DNA of 64,000 nt, taken from the NCBI RefSeq assembly GCF_021228235.1, contig NZ_JAJQRG010000009.1, positions 142,075-206,074 of the forward strand. Direction: 5' to 3'. Source of the DNA: Pseudophaeobacter flagellatus (lineage in GTDB: Bacteria; Pseudomonadota; Alphaproteobacteria; Rhodobacterales; Rhodobacteraceae). The notes under the pieces were generated by a model. That model saw nothing but the letters and a program-made list of their open reading frames with translations, was not told the origin of the DNA and did no database searches. Of this stretch, positions 1 through 8,379 are shown one piece after another. The translations under genes and the position numbers were made by a program. The stretch's first letter is position 1, and each line of letters begins with the position of its first letter.

Positions 1-1
1 A

Positions 2-1477
2 GCGCTGGCCGATTACGACGATCATATCCTGACAGAGTTGATCGAGGATCAGCAGGTTCTGGCAGAGGAAGCCTATGATGTCGCCCGCCGGGTTTTACAG
101 CATGGCGATCTCTTTCCCGCCCTGTTGGGCGCGGCAGAGCATGGGAATGGCGTCTGGCGGTTGATGAAATCCCTGCGCCATGAAGCGCCGCCGGTGGCAG
201 CTACCCGGTCTCGGCTGGCGGACATGGGGCAGGTGCTGGCTGTTGGCTGCATGGCCGATCAGGTGCGGCATCTGGGCAAAACCGTTGTGCTGCGCATGCT
301 GGACGACGGCCAGGTCGGCAATCCGGCTGATGATCACAATCGTGATCCGGGTGCTGCGCAGAACGGTGGGCGCACAAACCATCAAGGCGCAGCTCTGGGC
401 GGGCATACCCTGGGCGGGCTGGCCGAGATCGCGGCAGGGGACGGCGCTGGCGGCCGCCCTGGAAAGGACAAAGAAAAGACCGGGACAAGGGGCAGGGGCT
501 GGGGATCTGCATGGGCAGATTTGCAACCCGGAGATTTGGGTCAGGCGGTGAAGTCAGATCATCTCAACCTTGGGTACTGTTATTCCGCCGAGGGCAGCAC
601 TGCGCTGCCGGGCTGGGCGCAGCCGCGCCCCTCGACCTATCGCCGCTTGTTGATTCCTTTGCGGGAACGGGATGAAACCCGCTTATCCACTGCACTGGCC
701 CGGCTGGAAGAGATCGATCCGGCGCTAAGGGTTGAACAGGATGCGATTTCGGGGCGGGTACTGCTGAATTTGCAGGGGCCACTGCATTTGCGCCGGATTC
801 TGGCAACACTGGAAAGCGAATTCGGCGTCGAGGCGCTCAGCGAGCTGGTGCCGCCGGCCCTGTGCGAGACGATATCGCGTCGGGTGGAACTCCCCTATCG
901 GCATCGCAAGCAATCCGGCGGCGCAGGGCAATTTGCCGATGTGCGCATCGAAATCAGCCCCTTGCCGCGTGGTGGCGGTATTTGTTTCAGCGACCGGATC
1001 AAGGGCGGTACCGTACCAAAGGCCTATATACCCGCTGTCGAGGCCGGCGCGCGAGAGGCCCTGCGCGAGGGGCCCAATGGGCATCCGGTGGTGGATCTTG
1101 CGATCTGTTTGACGGATGGCAAGCATCACGCGGTGGACAGTTCCGACTTTGCCTTTCGCACGGCTGGCAAAATGGCCACGCGGGCTGCCCTGGTGCAGGC
1201 GGGACTGGTGCTGCTGCAACCGATTATGAAGGTCACGATTCACGCGCCCTCTGTGTTTACCGGCGGGCTGGTGCCAGTGGTGAATAACCTCAAGGGGCAG
1301 CTTTTGGGCTTTGCGCCGGAACAGGGCGCGGCGGGCTGGGATATATTTGAGGCCTTGCTGCCCCTGACAGCACAGGAGGCATTGAGCCAGAGCTTGGCCC
1401 GTGCCACCCGCGGTACCGCCTGGTTTGAGACCGCCTTTGATCACTATGAAGAGGCCAGGGGGCTTGCGCTGGCATAA
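2..1477 (+). CDS. EF-G-like translation factor paralog, C-terminal part
   Basis: The reading frame is open to the left edge of the window, so the GTPase domain lies outside. What remains resembles the later domains of an elongation factor G paralog: a domain II-like piece (HLGKTVVLRML, about 265-300), then domain IV/V signatures HRKQSGGAGQFADV (about 895-940), SSDFAFRTAGKMA (about 1140) and the C-terminal FTGGLVPVVNNLKGQLLGF segment. Together with the general sequence style this points to the EF-G-like paralog seen in many alphaproteobacteria rather than the housekeeping fusA. The stretch at about 310-535 is rich in Gly, Asn, Asp and Arg, and does not look like a domain II beta-barrel; it may be an insertion or a pair of compensating frameshifts. 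What the paralog does in translation is not known from the sequence. Confidence 0.8.
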   Translation, partial: ALADYDDHILTELIEDQQVLAEEAYDVARRVLQHGDLFPALLGAAEHGNGVWRLMKSLRHEAPPVAATRSRLADMGQVLAVGCMADQVRHLGKTVVLRMLDDGQVGNPADDHNRDPGAAQNGGRTNHQGAALGGHTLGGLAEIAAGDGAGGRPGKDKEKTGTRGRGWGSAWADLQPGDLGQAVKSDHLNLGYCYSAEGSTALPGWAQPRPSTYRRLLIPLRERDETRLSTALARLEEIDPALRVEQDAISGRVLLNLQGPLHLRRILATLESEFGVEALSELVPPALCETISRRVELPYRHRKQSGGAGQFADVRIEISPLPRGGGICFSDRIKGGTVPKAYIPAVEAGAREALREGPNGHPVVDLAICLTDGKHHAVDSSDFAFRTAGKMATRAALVQAGLVLLQPIMKVTIHAPSVFTGGLVPVVNNLKGQLLGFAPEQGAAGWDIFEALLPLTAQEALSQSLARATRGTAWFETAFDHYEEARGLALA

Positions 1478-1610
1478 CGTGTGACGGGGGCTTTGCCTCT
1501 GCTATTGGCGGCGGGGCGGGGGGGGGCATGCGTGCTGATCCCCTCTTGCATCTGTGGTGATTTCCGCGTGATCTGCGCCCGATGCGATGCCGCAAACGGA
1601 GGCCCCCTTT

Positions 1611-2165
1611 ATGACCGCAGCGACAGACATAGCCGCGACAGGTTCAGACGACACTAGGGTAGCTACCCTGCCGATCAGCTCGGATACGCTCTTGGCGCAG
1701 TTGGCAGACTGGGGGCTGCAGTATCGCCTGTTCAGCCACATTCCCCTGCGCACGGTGGCCGAAGCCAAACAGGTTGAGGCAGAAATGGCGCAGCCCGGCG
1801 TCGCCAGCCTTAAGATCAAGAACCTCTATCTGCGTGATCGCAAGAAGCGCAATTACCTGATTTCGGTAGAGCAGGACCGGGTGGTGGACCTTAAGGCGCT
1901 GGGGCAAGAGATCGACGCGCCGGGGTTCAGCTTTGGTTCTGCGGATCGGTTGCTGCAGATGCTGGGGATCCTGCCCGGCGCGGTCAGCCCCTTGGCGATG
2001 ATTACTGGGGCGCAGAATGATGTGCGCTTTTACATGGATACCGCAGCGCAGGCGGCGGATGTGATCCATATGCACCCTTTGGTCAATGACCGCACCGTGG
2101 CGATGCCGCGCGCTGATTTTATGGCCTTCATGCAGCGGCTTGGCTGCACAGTGAATTGGATTTAG
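1611..2165 (+). CDS. YbaK/PrdX-type prolyl-tRNA editing (deacylase) domain protein
   Basis: This 184-residue protein matches the free-standing prolyl-tRNA editing family (YbaK/ProX/PrdX), which hydrolyses Ala-tRNA(Pro) or similar mischarged tRNAs in the cytoplasm. The diagnostic part is SLKIKNLYLRDRKKRNYL near residues 65-85, where the lysine of the KNLYLRD motif is the family's conserved functional residue, followed by a region on FGSADRLLQMLGILPGAVSPLAM that is typical of the fold. The ATG at 1611 is preferred over an upstream one at 1587, because GGAGG lies at 1598-1602, 8 nt before it. It stands alone, convergent with azoR, and the two are separated by a perfect inverted repeat. Confidence 0.85.
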   Translation: MTAATDIAATGSDDTRVATLPISSDTLLAQLADWGLQYRLFSHIPLRTVAEAKQVEAEMAQPGVASLKIKNLYLRDRKKRNYLISVEQDRVVDLKALGQEIDAPGFSFGSADRLLQMLGILPGAVSPLAMITGAQNDVRFYMDTAAQAADVIHMHPLVNDRTVAMPRADFMAFMQRLGCTVNWI

Positions 2166-2200
2166 GCAGACCCTGCGGGCAGGCTGTCCAGTACATGACA

Positions 2201-2235
2201 ACGGGCCGCCATCCTGCGATTGGATGGCGGCCCGT
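2201..2235. terminator. Perfect 14-bp inverted repeat between convergent genes
   Basis: ACGGGCCGCCATCC (2201-2214) and its exact complement (2222-2235) flank a 7-nt loop. It lies between the 3' ends of the prolyl-tRNA editing gene and azoR. The position suits a shared transcription terminator, but neither strand has a T-tract after the stem, so intrinsic termination is not assured. Confidence 0.5.
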
Positions 2236-2257
2236 GCTTGGAGGACGTGTCGCGGCC

Positions 2258-2839
2258 TTAGGCGGCGAGAGCAGCAATGGCTGACTTGGCCCGCGCCATC
2301 GAGCCGTCGGAATCCTTGACCAGTTGGTCTGCAGCGACCAGCTCAACCTCGGTGATGCCAATGAAGCCCAGCACATGGCGCAGATATGTGCTGGCAAAGT
2401 CGATGTCAGACCCGACCTGCGTCCCGCCAGAGGCCACTGCGATGATGGCGCGCTTGCCAGTCAGCAACCCCTCTGGGCCTGTTTCGCTGTACTGAAACGT
2501 GACGCCGACGCGGGCGACCAGATCAATCCAGGCCTTGAGCGTCGAGGGTACCGAGAAATTGTAGATCGGTGTGCCAATGACCACGGTATCGGCCTGTTTC
2601 AACTCTTCAATCAGGGTATCTGATTGCGCCAGCAGCGCCTTTTGCTCTGGCGTGCGCTGATCGGCAGGGGTGAAGTTCGCGTTCACCCAGGCCTCGTCCA
2701 GCAGCGGCAGTGGCGTTACCAAATCGCGGCGGATCACGTGATCAGGCGAGAGCTGCGCGGTGATTTCAGCGCTCAGCGAGCGGGTAACCGAGTTTTCGGA
2801 ACGGGCAGAGGAATCGATATGCAGAACAGTAGAGGTCAT
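2258..2839 (-). CDS. azoR: FMN-dependent NADH-azoreductase
   Basis: The protein starts TSTVLHIDSSAR and contains VIGTPIYNFSVPSTLKAWIDLVAR, both characteristic of the AzoR flavodoxin-like NADH:quinone/azo reductase family; these are cytoplasmic homodimers with FMN that reduce quinones and azo compounds by two electrons. The length (193 residues) is normal for the family. I chose the internal ATG at 2839 because alignment with the family starts there; an in-frame ATG at 2854 would add five residues, and neither has a strong ribosome site. It is divergent from a LysR-type regulator at 3008, the usual arrangement for a regulator controlling its neighbour (inference). Confidence 0.88.
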   Translation of the reverse strand: MTSTVLHIDSSARSENSVTRSLSAEITAQLSPDHVIRRDLVTPLPLLDEAWVNANFTPADQRTPEQKALLAQSDTLIEELKQADTVVIGTPIYNFSVPSTLKAWIDLVARVGVTFQYSETGPEGLLTGKRAIIAVASGGTQVGSDIDFASTYLRHVLGFIGITEVELVAADQLVKDSDGSMARAKSAIAALAA

Positions 2840-3007
2840 GGCCGGGTTTCCCATTTTGTGTTTCGTCTTCTGAGTAAATGGGGTATAGCAAATATGAACG
2901 CAACTGCGACATAAGCACTTCTAGTGTGCGTATTTGCGCAGATCTTGCCACTGCAAGTGCTTGGCAGGGCTGTGATGGGGTGCAGGTAGAGCAGCGAGGG
3001 CATTTGA

Positions 3008-3886
3008 ATGGAAAATTGGGACGAGGTGCGGACGGCCTATCAAGTGGCACGCATGGGCACGGTCAGCGGCGCGGCAGAGGTTCTCGGCGTCCACCATGCG
3101 ACGGTGATCCGACATATTGATGCGATTGAGGCGCGATTGGGGGTCAAGCTGTTCCAGCGGCATGCGCGTGGTTATACCCCGACGGAATCGGGGCAGGATC
3201 TGTTGCGTGTGGCACAGGCTACCGATGATCAGTTCAGCCAGCTGGTCGGGCGGCTCAAGGGGCAGGGGGACGAGGTTTCTGGCGAATTGGTGGTGACGTC
3301 GCTGTCATCGATGTCGCATCTTTTGGTTCCGGTGCTGAGCGAGTTTCAGCAGATGCACCCCGGCCTGGTCATTCGCTATCTGACTGGCGAGCGCCTGTTC
3401 CGGCTGGAATATGGCGAGGCCCACGTGGCGCTGCGGGCCGGCAATGCCCCGGATCAGCCCGACAATGTGGTGCAACCTTTCCTGAAGCAACGGGTCGGCC
3501 TGTTTGCGGCGCAAAGCTATGTGGATCAGCACGGTATGTTGGACGGGATCGAGGACCTGAAGAACCATCAGTTTGTGGGGTCTGACAATGCCGATAGCCG
3601 GGCGCCGTTTAGCAAATGGCTGCGCGAACACACGAGCGAAGAGACCATCACCTTTCGCTGTTCCGATGGGGTGGCGATGAGCGAGGCGGTGATGGCGGGC
3701 GCAGGGATCGGCTTTATGTCCCTGTGGGAGGCCTCGCGCCATCCTGGCTTGGTCAAGATGATGGAGCCACGGGCCGAATGGGCTGGCAGTCTCTGGCTGG
3801 TGACCCATGTCGATCTGCATCGCACCAACAAGGTCCAGAGCTTTTTGAATTTCTTGAAAGAGCGGGCGAAGGAGTGGCAGGCATGA
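3008..3886 (+). CDS. LysR-family transcriptional regulator
   Basis: A 292-residue LysR-type regulator. Residues 1-60 carry the winged helix-turn-helix (GTVSGAAEVLGVHHATVIRHI, then the LGVKLFQRHARGYTPTESG wing), and residues 88-290 form the substrate-binding-like effector domain. The start ATG is preceded by GCGAGGGCATTTGA, with GAGG at a workable distance. It is divergent from azoR with 168 bp between starts, and its TGA overlaps the ATG of the EamA transporter. It may therefore control both neighbours. The effector cannot be inferred. Confidence 0.9.
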   Translation: MENWDEVRTAYQVARMGTVSGAAEVLGVHHATVIRHIDAIEARLGVKLFQRHARGYTPTESGQDLLRVAQATDDQFSQLVGRLKGQGDEVSGELVVTSLSSMSHLLVPVLSEFQQMHPGLVIRYLTGERLFRLEYGEAHVALRAGNAPDQPDNVVQPFLKQRVGLFAAQSYVDQHGMLDGIEDLKNHQFVGSDNADSRAPFSKWLREHTSEETITFRCSDGVAMSEAVMAGAGIGFMSLWEASRHPGLVKMMEPRAEWAGSLWLVTHVDLHRTNKVQSFLNFLKERAKEWQA

Positions 3887-4788
3887 CTCCGGCGCAGCGC
3901 GCCCATGGCGCGATGCTGCTGTTTTCGATCCTGGTGGCGGGGTCGTTTTCGCTTGGGGGTCTTATCGCCAACGATATTGCCCCCATGGCGCTGAATGCGG
4001 CGCGTTTTGTTATTGCTGCGGTGGTGATTGGTGCGGTGGCTGGCCTGACCGGGCAAATCAGGGGCAGCTATTACCAAGCGCCCTGGCGCTATCTGGTGTT
4101 GGGGGCGTTCTTTGCCTGCTATTTTGTGCTGATGTTTTACGGGCTGAAAACGGCAGATCCGGTCAGCGCCTCTGCCGTTTTCACCCTTACCCCGGTGCTC
4201 AGCGGTTTCTTTGGTTATCTGCTGCTGCGACAGGTGACATCCCCGCGCATGGCGCTGGCGCTGTGCATTGGCGCGGCAGGGGCGCTCTGGGTGATTTTTC
4301 GCGCCGATCTGGCGGCGCTGCGCGCCTTTGACATTGGCCGCGGCGAGGCAATCTATTTTGTCGGCTGCGTGGCCCATGCCATCTATACGCCGTTGGTGCG
4401 CCGGATGAACCGGGGCGAGTCAGCGATTGGTTTTACCTTTGGCACCCTGATTGCGGGCGCGCTACTGCTCTTGGTGGTGGGCTGGGGTGATATCTGGGCC
4501 ACCGATTGGGCAAATCTGCCGCTGCTGGTCTGGGTTGGCCTGTTTTATGTGGCGATCTTTGCCAGTGCGGTGACTTTCGTCTTGCTGCAATTTGCCAGCC
4601 TGCACCTGCCGGCCGCCAAGGTAATGGCCTATACCTATTTGACGCCCAGCTGGGTGATTGTCTGGCAGGTGGCGCTGAGCAATCCGGCACCGCGAGGGCT
4701 GGTGCTGGTGGGGATCGCACTGACGGTCGTGGCCCTGGTGCTGCTGCTTGAGGACGCGGCCAAGCCGATGCGCCGAGCTAGGGCCTGA
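3883..4788 (+). CDS. EamA/DMT-family transporter
   Basis: This 301-residue membrane protein has about ten hydrophobic segments in two repeated halves (EamA domains), as in drug/metabolite transporters that move small metabolites across the inner membrane. Typical family pieces are FYGLKTADPVSASAVFTLTPVLSG in the first repeat and LPAAKVMAYTYLTPSWVIVW in the second. The start at 3883 is fixed by AAGGAG (3869-3874) and by the ATGA overlap with the upstream regulator stop; longer in-frame openings upstream lie inside the lysR gene. Translation is probably coupled to lysR. The substrate is unknown. Confidence 0.88.
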   Translation: MTPAQRAHGAMLLFSILVAGSFSLGGLIANDIAPMALNAARFVIAAVVIGAVAGLTGQIRGSYYQAPWRYLVLGAFFACYFVLMFYGLKTADPVSASAVFTLTPVLSGFFGYLLLRQVTSPRMALALCIGAAGALWVIFRADLAALRAFDIGRGEAIYFVGCVAHAIYTPLVRRMNRGESAIGFTFGTLIAGALLLLVVGWGDIWATDWANLPLLVWVGLFYVAIFASAVTFVLLQFASLHLPAAKVMAYTYLTPSWVIVWQVALSNPAPRGLVLVGIALTVVALVLLLEDAAKPMRRARA

Positions 4789-4803
4789 AGGGGGCGGTCT
4801 CTC

Positions 4804-5160
4804 TCAGGCCTCGGCAGTGATGTCTGCCGTCTCGGGCTGGTCATCCAGTTCGCTGGCCAGGAAGCGTTCAAAGGCATCCAGGTTGACCGGTTCAAACTGG
4901 CCAAATCCCTGCATCCAGACCGAGGCCGCCCGCAGGGCGTCTGGCTGTAGCTTGCACCATTTCACCCGTCCGCGCTTTTCCTGCGCGATCAGTCCGGCCC
5001 GTGTCAGAATGGTCAGATGCTTGGAAATTGCGGCCAGGGACATTTCAAACGGTTCTGCCACATCGGTCACGGCCATATCATCCTCTAACAACATGGTGAG
5101 GATGCGCCGACGAGTCGGATCGGCCAGGGCGGCAAAGGCAGTATCAAGTTCGCTGGACAT
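4804..5160 (-). CDS. ArsR-family transcriptional regulator
   Basis: A 118-residue winged-helix repressor of the ArsR/SmtB superfamily. The N-terminal half has ALADPTRRRILTMLL followed by the recognition region AEPFEMSLAAISKHLTILTRAGLI and the RGRVKWCKLQPDALR wing. There are no clustered cysteines of the arsenic- or metal-sensing kind, which fits the SdpR-like group often paired with SRPBCC (AHSA1) proteins; no such partner gene is adjacent here. It is convergent with the EamA gene, and two perfect palindromes lie 75-105 bp upstream of its start, suggesting autoregulation. Confidence 0.88.
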   Translation of the reverse strand: MSSELDTAFAALADPTRRRILTMLLEDDMAVTDVAEPFEMSLAAISKHLTILTRAGLIAQEKRGRVKWCKLQPDALRAASVWMQGFGQFEPVNLDAFERFLASELDDQPETADITAEA

Positions 5161-5234
5161 CTGGTGCGACCCTAGACTGCAATTCCCGTGAAGGAAAGAC
5201 GCGCTGACCCACTAGCAGGTCCGGCGCTGGCGGT

Positions 5235-5265
5235 TTGATTTCTAAATCAACCAAATGGTTGAATA
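5235..5265. promoter_or_regulatory. Two abutting palindromes, probable ArsR operator
   Basis: TTGATTT-CT-AAATCAA (5235-5250) is followed by TCAACCA-AA-TGGTTGA (5247-5262), sharing the TCAA in the middle. The second palindrome resembles the CAACCAT(A/T)TGGTTG-type sites I associate with ArsR genes of this kind. It lies upstream of the minus-strand arsR start at 5160. Assignment as operator is inference. Confidence 0.5.
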
Positions 5266-5386
5266 AGGAAAAACCTGCAAAACCTGTGCATGGTGAACCC
5301 CAGGGAGATTGACTGAAATCGAAGGTGGCTGGAAAGTCATTTAATTACAGTCGTTTGCGGAAAATTTCGCTGCGGCGCTTGAACAA

Positions 5387-5415
5387 TTGACTCTGCGGCC
5401 CCAGCGCCTTAGCAC
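5387..5415 (+). promoter_or_regulatory. Possible sigma70-type promoter of the F0 operon
   Basis: TTGACT (5387-5392) is separated by 17 nt from TAGCAC (5410-5415), upstream of atpI. The -35 is good and the -10 is poor, so this is a weak call. Confidence 0.25.
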
Positions 5416-5446
5416 CTCTCATAGAAATCGCGTGAGGATGGCGCCC

Positions 5447-5782
5447 GTGACAGATGATGACCAAAAGCAGCGCATGGCGCAGCTGGAGGCAAAGCTGGCT
5501 GCGGCGCGTAAGGCCCAAGAGCCCAAGCCGCGCGCGGATGAACATTATTCGATGGCCAATCAGGCCTGGCGGATGGTGATAGAATTGGTGGTCGGTCTTG
5601 GGATCGGCTTTGGCATCGGATTTGGGTTGGATCACCTTTTTGGGACCCTGCCTATCTTTATGGTGCTGTTCATATTGCTGGGACTTGCCGCTGGCGTGAA
5701 GGTGATGCTTCGCACCGCGCAGGAGATCCAGGAACAGAAACTGGCCGAACAGGCCGATGAAAATGCAAAGGCTCAGGACTGA
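5447..5782 (+). CDS. atpI: ATP synthase assembly protein AtpI (subunit I)
   Basis: This 111-residue protein has a charged N-terminal part ([18 protein letters not shown]) followed by two hydrophobic helices ([25 protein letters not shown] and [19 protein letters not shown]) and a charged tail, the layout of AtpI, which helps assemble the c-ring of F0 or supplies Mg2+ to it. It is the first gene of the F0 operon. I chose GTG at 5447 because GAGGA at 5434-5438 is 9 nt upstream of it and the family homologues begin there; the ATG at 5438 would overlap that ribosome site. Confidence 0.85.
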   Translation: MTDDDQKQRMAQLEAKLAAARKAQEPKPRADEHYSMANQAWRMVIELVVGLGIGFGIGFGLDHLFGTLPIFMVLFILLGLAAGVKVMLRTAQEIQEQKLAEQADENAKAQD

Positions 5783-5820
5783 TCGCGTGATCAACACCTG
5801 ACGACAGGAGAAGCGGAACG

Positions 5821-6627
5821 ATGGGCAAGCTGTTCTTTTACGTAGCATTGGCACTGGTAGTGGTGTCTGGCTTGGTTTTTGCGCCACCAGCAGAGTTGGC
5901 TAAGCTCGCCATCCATCCGATGGAACAGTTCGGCGTGGCCTCCCTAACGGGTGGTGCCGTCAGCACCTTCGCAATCACCAATGTCACCCTCTGGCTGGCC
6001 CTGGCTGTTGTCTGCGTCTTCCTCTTGATGGTTGTGGGCTCTTCGCGCCGCGCCATTGTGCCAGGTCGCGCCCAGTCGGTTGCGGAACTGACCTACGGGT
6101 TCATCTACAAGATGGTTGAAGATGTCGCTGGCAAAGATGGCGTCAAGTTCTTCCCATATATCATGACTCTGTTCATGTTCATCCTGATGGCCAACTTCCT
6201 TGGTCTGATCCCGATGTCCTTTACCACCACCTCGCATATCGCTGTCACTGCGATCCTGGCGGGTCTGGTGTTCCTTACCGTCACCATCGTTGGCTTTGTC
6301 AAAAATGGCACCGGTTTCCTTGGCCTCTTCTGGGTTTCCAGCGCGCCTTTGGCCCTGCGCCCCATCTTGGCCATCATCGAATTGATTTCCTACTTCGTAC
6401 GTCCCGTAAGCCACAGCATTCGTCTTGCTGGCAACGTGATGGCGGGCCACGCAGTTCTGAAGGTTTTTGCAGGGTTTGCAGGCGCACTGGGCCTGTTCAG
6501 CTTCCTGCCGATCTTTGCGATCACCGCGGTCTACGCTCTCGAAGTTCTGGTGGCCTTTATTCAGGCCTATGTCTTTACCATCCTGACCTGCGTGTATCTG
6601 AAAGATGCCCTGCATCCGAGCCACTAA
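5821..6627 (+). CDS. atpB: F0F1 ATP synthase subunit a
   Basis: The 268-residue membrane protein forms the proton half-channels of F0. The essential arginine is Arg201 in [13 protein letters not shown], equivalent to Arg210 of E. coli subunit a. Other conserved pieces are [13 protein letters not shown] and the C-terminal [27 protein letters not shown] lies at 5806-5810, 10 nt before the ATG. The first 25 residues are more hydrophobic than in homologues I recall, but the ribosome site supports this start. It sits between atpI and atpE. Confidence 0.95.
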   Translation: MGKLFFYVALALVVVSGLVFAPPAELAKLAIHPMEQFGVASLTGGAVSTFAITNVTLWLALAVVCVFLLMVVGSSRRAIVPGRAQSVAELTYGFIYKMVEDVAGKDGVKFFPYIMTLFMFILMANFLGLIPMSFTTTSHIAVTAILAGLVFLTVTIVGFVKNGTGFLGLFWVSSAPLALRPILAIIELISYFVRPVSHSIRLAGNVMAGHAVLKVFAGFAGALGLFSFLPIFAITAVYALEVLVAFIQAYVFTILTCVYLKDALHPSH

Positions 6628-6714
6628 GGTTAGGCCCAAGCCAAGTTCCCCGCTGACCCGATCCTGGGTCGGCGAGATCCCAAATCACCACATTCCATCG
6701 TAAGGAGAATACCC

Positions 6715-6951
6715 ATGGAAGGCGATATCGCACAACTCGGTCAGTTCATCGGCGCAGGCCTGGCAGCAATTGGTTCCGGCGCAGCCGCAATCGGTGTTGG
6801 CCACGTAGCCGGCAACTTCCTGGCAGGCGCTCTGCGCAACCCATCGGCAGCCGCCGGCCAGACAGCTACTCTCTTCATCGGCATCGCCTTTGCAGAAGCT
6901 CTGGGCATCTTCTCGTTCCTGGTTGCTCTGCTGCTGATGTTCGCAGTCTAA
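6715..6951 (+). CDS. atpE: F0F1 ATP synthase subunit c
   Basis: A 78-residue proteolipid with two membrane helices joined by the polar [11 protein letters not shown] loop. The proton-carrying carboxylate is Glu61 in [10 protein letters not shown], and the first helix has the glycine/alanine-rich [17 protein letters not shown] packing pattern. A strong AAGGAG ribosome site (6701-6706) precedes it, fitting the high c-subunit stoichiometry in the ring. Confidence 0.97.
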   Translation: MEGDIAQLGQFIGAGLAAIGSGAAAIGVGHVAGNFLAGALRNPSAAAGQTATLFIGIAFAEALGIFSFLVALLLMFAV

Positions 6952-7037
6952 GACCTTAGGACACTTTATCCTTACGGTCGGGCGGTAGGCCCAAGGCCTG
7001 CCGCCCGATGTAACGGCAAGTTCCCTAGGAGGACGAC

Positions 7038-7586
7038 ATGGCATCTAATACGCAAGACGCAGCTCACGGCGCCGCCGAGGCCGCGCACGGCTCTGCTCCG
7101 GGCATGCCGCAGCTGGATTTCTCGACCTTCGGGAACCAGATCTTCTGGCTGGCAATCGCGCTGGTCGCGATCTATCTCATTTTGTCGCGTGTCGCGCTGC
7201 CCCGCATTGCTGCGGTTCTCGCAGAGCGTCAGGGGACCATCACCAACGACCTTGCTGCGGCTGAAGATCTGAAAGCCAAGGCAGTTGAGGCCGAAGACGC
7301 ATATAACAAAGCGCTGGCAGATGCCCGCGCTGAAGCCCAGCGTATCGCCGCCGAAACACGCGCCGAAATCCAGGTTGGCCTGGACGAAGCCATTGCCAAA
7401 GCGGACGAACAGATTGCTGCCAAGACCGCCGAGTCTGAAAAGGCCATCGGTGAAATCAAGGCTGGCGCGCTGGAAAGCGTGAAAGAAGTTGCCGCTGACA
7501 CCGCCGAAGCTCTGGTAACAGCGCTGGGTGGCAAAGCTGATGCAAAAGCAGTCGCTACAGCGGTTGCCGACCGGATGAAAGGTTAA
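7038..7586 (+). CDS. F0F1 ATP synthase subunit b' (second b-type stalk subunit)
   Basis: The 182-residue protein has a polar 25-residue N-terminus, one membrane helix ([22 protein letters not shown], about 35-56) and a long alanine/glutamate-rich helix that makes the peripheral stalk. It precedes the classical b gene, as in photosynthetic and other alphaproteobacteria where b and b' form a heterodimer. AGGAGG is located just upstream of the ATG. Names used for this gene vary (atpX, atpF2, atpG), so I give no symbol. Confidence 0.92.
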   Translation: MASNTQDAAHGAAEAAHGSAPGMPQLDFSTFGNQIFWLAIALVAIYLILSRVALPRIAAVLAERQGTITNDLAAAEDLKAKAVEAEDAYNKALADARAEAQRIAAETRAEIQVGLDEAIAKADEQIAAKTAESEKAIGEIKAGALESVKEVAADTAEALVTALGGKADAKAVATAVADRMKG

Positions 7587-7590
7587 GGAC

Positions 7591-8151
7591 ATGCGCACAG
7601 TTCTGGCAATTGCCCTCACCCTTGGGGCCTCCAGCCCGGCCTTCGCCGCCTCTGGTCCCTTCTTTTCGATGAGCAACACCAACTTTGTTGTTCTGCTTGG
7701 CTTTCTTCTGTTTGTTGGCATTCTGCTGTTTGTCAAAGTACCTACCCTGCTGGGTGGCCAGCTTGACGCCCGTGCTGACGGCATCCAGAAAGAGCTGAAC
7801 GACGCCCGTGCTCTGCGTGACGAAGCCCAGACTATTCTGGCCTCTTATGAGCGCAAGCAACAGGAAGTTCAGGCCCAGGCGGATCGTATCGTGGCTGCGG
7901 CCCGTGACGATGCTGCTGCGGCGGCCGAAGAGGCCAAGGCGGATCTGGAAACCTCCATCGCCCGTCGTCTCGTTGCTGCTGAAGAGCAGATCGCTTCCGC
8001 CGAAGCCTCGGCTGTGAAGGAAGTGCGCGATCAGGCGATTTCAATCGCAGTTGCTGCCGCCGATCAAGTGATCGCCAAGCAGATGACTGCGACCGAAGCC
8101 AACAAGCTGATCGACGCGGCCATCACCGACGTCAACGACAAGCTGCACTGA
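7591..8151 (+). CDS. atpF: F0F1 ATP synthase subunit b
   Basis: A 186-residue stalk subunit beginning 4 nt after the b' gene. A signal-like hydrophobic start (MRTVLAIALTLGASSPAFAA) is followed by the membrane anchor NFVVLLGFLLFVGILLFVK and a coiled coil rich in Ala, Glu, Gln and Arg. The F1 genes do not follow: the operon ends here with a strong terminator, as is usual where F0 and F1 operons are separate. Confidence 0.93.
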   Translation: MRTVLAIALTLGASSPAFAASGPFFSMSNTNFVVLLGFLLFVGILLFVKVPTLLGGQLDARADGIQKELNDARALRDEAQTILASYERKQQEVQAQADRIVAAARDDAAAAAEEAKADLETSIARRLVAAEEQIASAEASAVKEVRDQAISIAVAAADQVIAKQMTATEANKLIDAAITDVNDKLH

Positions 8152-8179
8152 TCGAACAAGGATCACTGTATCTGACTAA

Positions 8180-8214
8180 ATAACCCGGCCCCAGTGGCCG
8201 GGTTATTGTTTTTT
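8180..8214 (+). terminator. Rho-independent terminator of the F0 operon
   Basis: ATAACCCGGCC (8180-8190) pairs perfectly with GGCCGGGTTAT (8196-8206) over a 5-nt loop, followed by TGTTTTTTCT. It is located 28 nt after the atpF stop. Confidence 0.92.
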
Positions 8215-8379
8215 CTGCTGACCCTCATCTCTGGCACGGCAGGGTTGGAAACGTCACTGCAAGGCGCGCTATGCTGCGCTTTTCGGTTGCTCATGTGCCT
8301 TGCAGCCGCATTCAGCAGGCATCGGCCCACAGCTAAATTTCGCGCATTGTAAAATCGTAACGACGGCAGGGGGACCGTC

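Noticed and set aside
725..1444. Long minus-strand open frame opposite the EF-G paralog.
   Set aside because: It is a shadow of the GC-rich coding strand; it has no family resemblance and the plus frame is clearly conserved.
1518..1526. Run of nine G in the gap after the EF-G paralog.
   Set aside because: A single homopolymer in a GC-rich gap; there are not enough spaced G-runs to argue for a defined quadruplex, and it may be a sequencing artefact.
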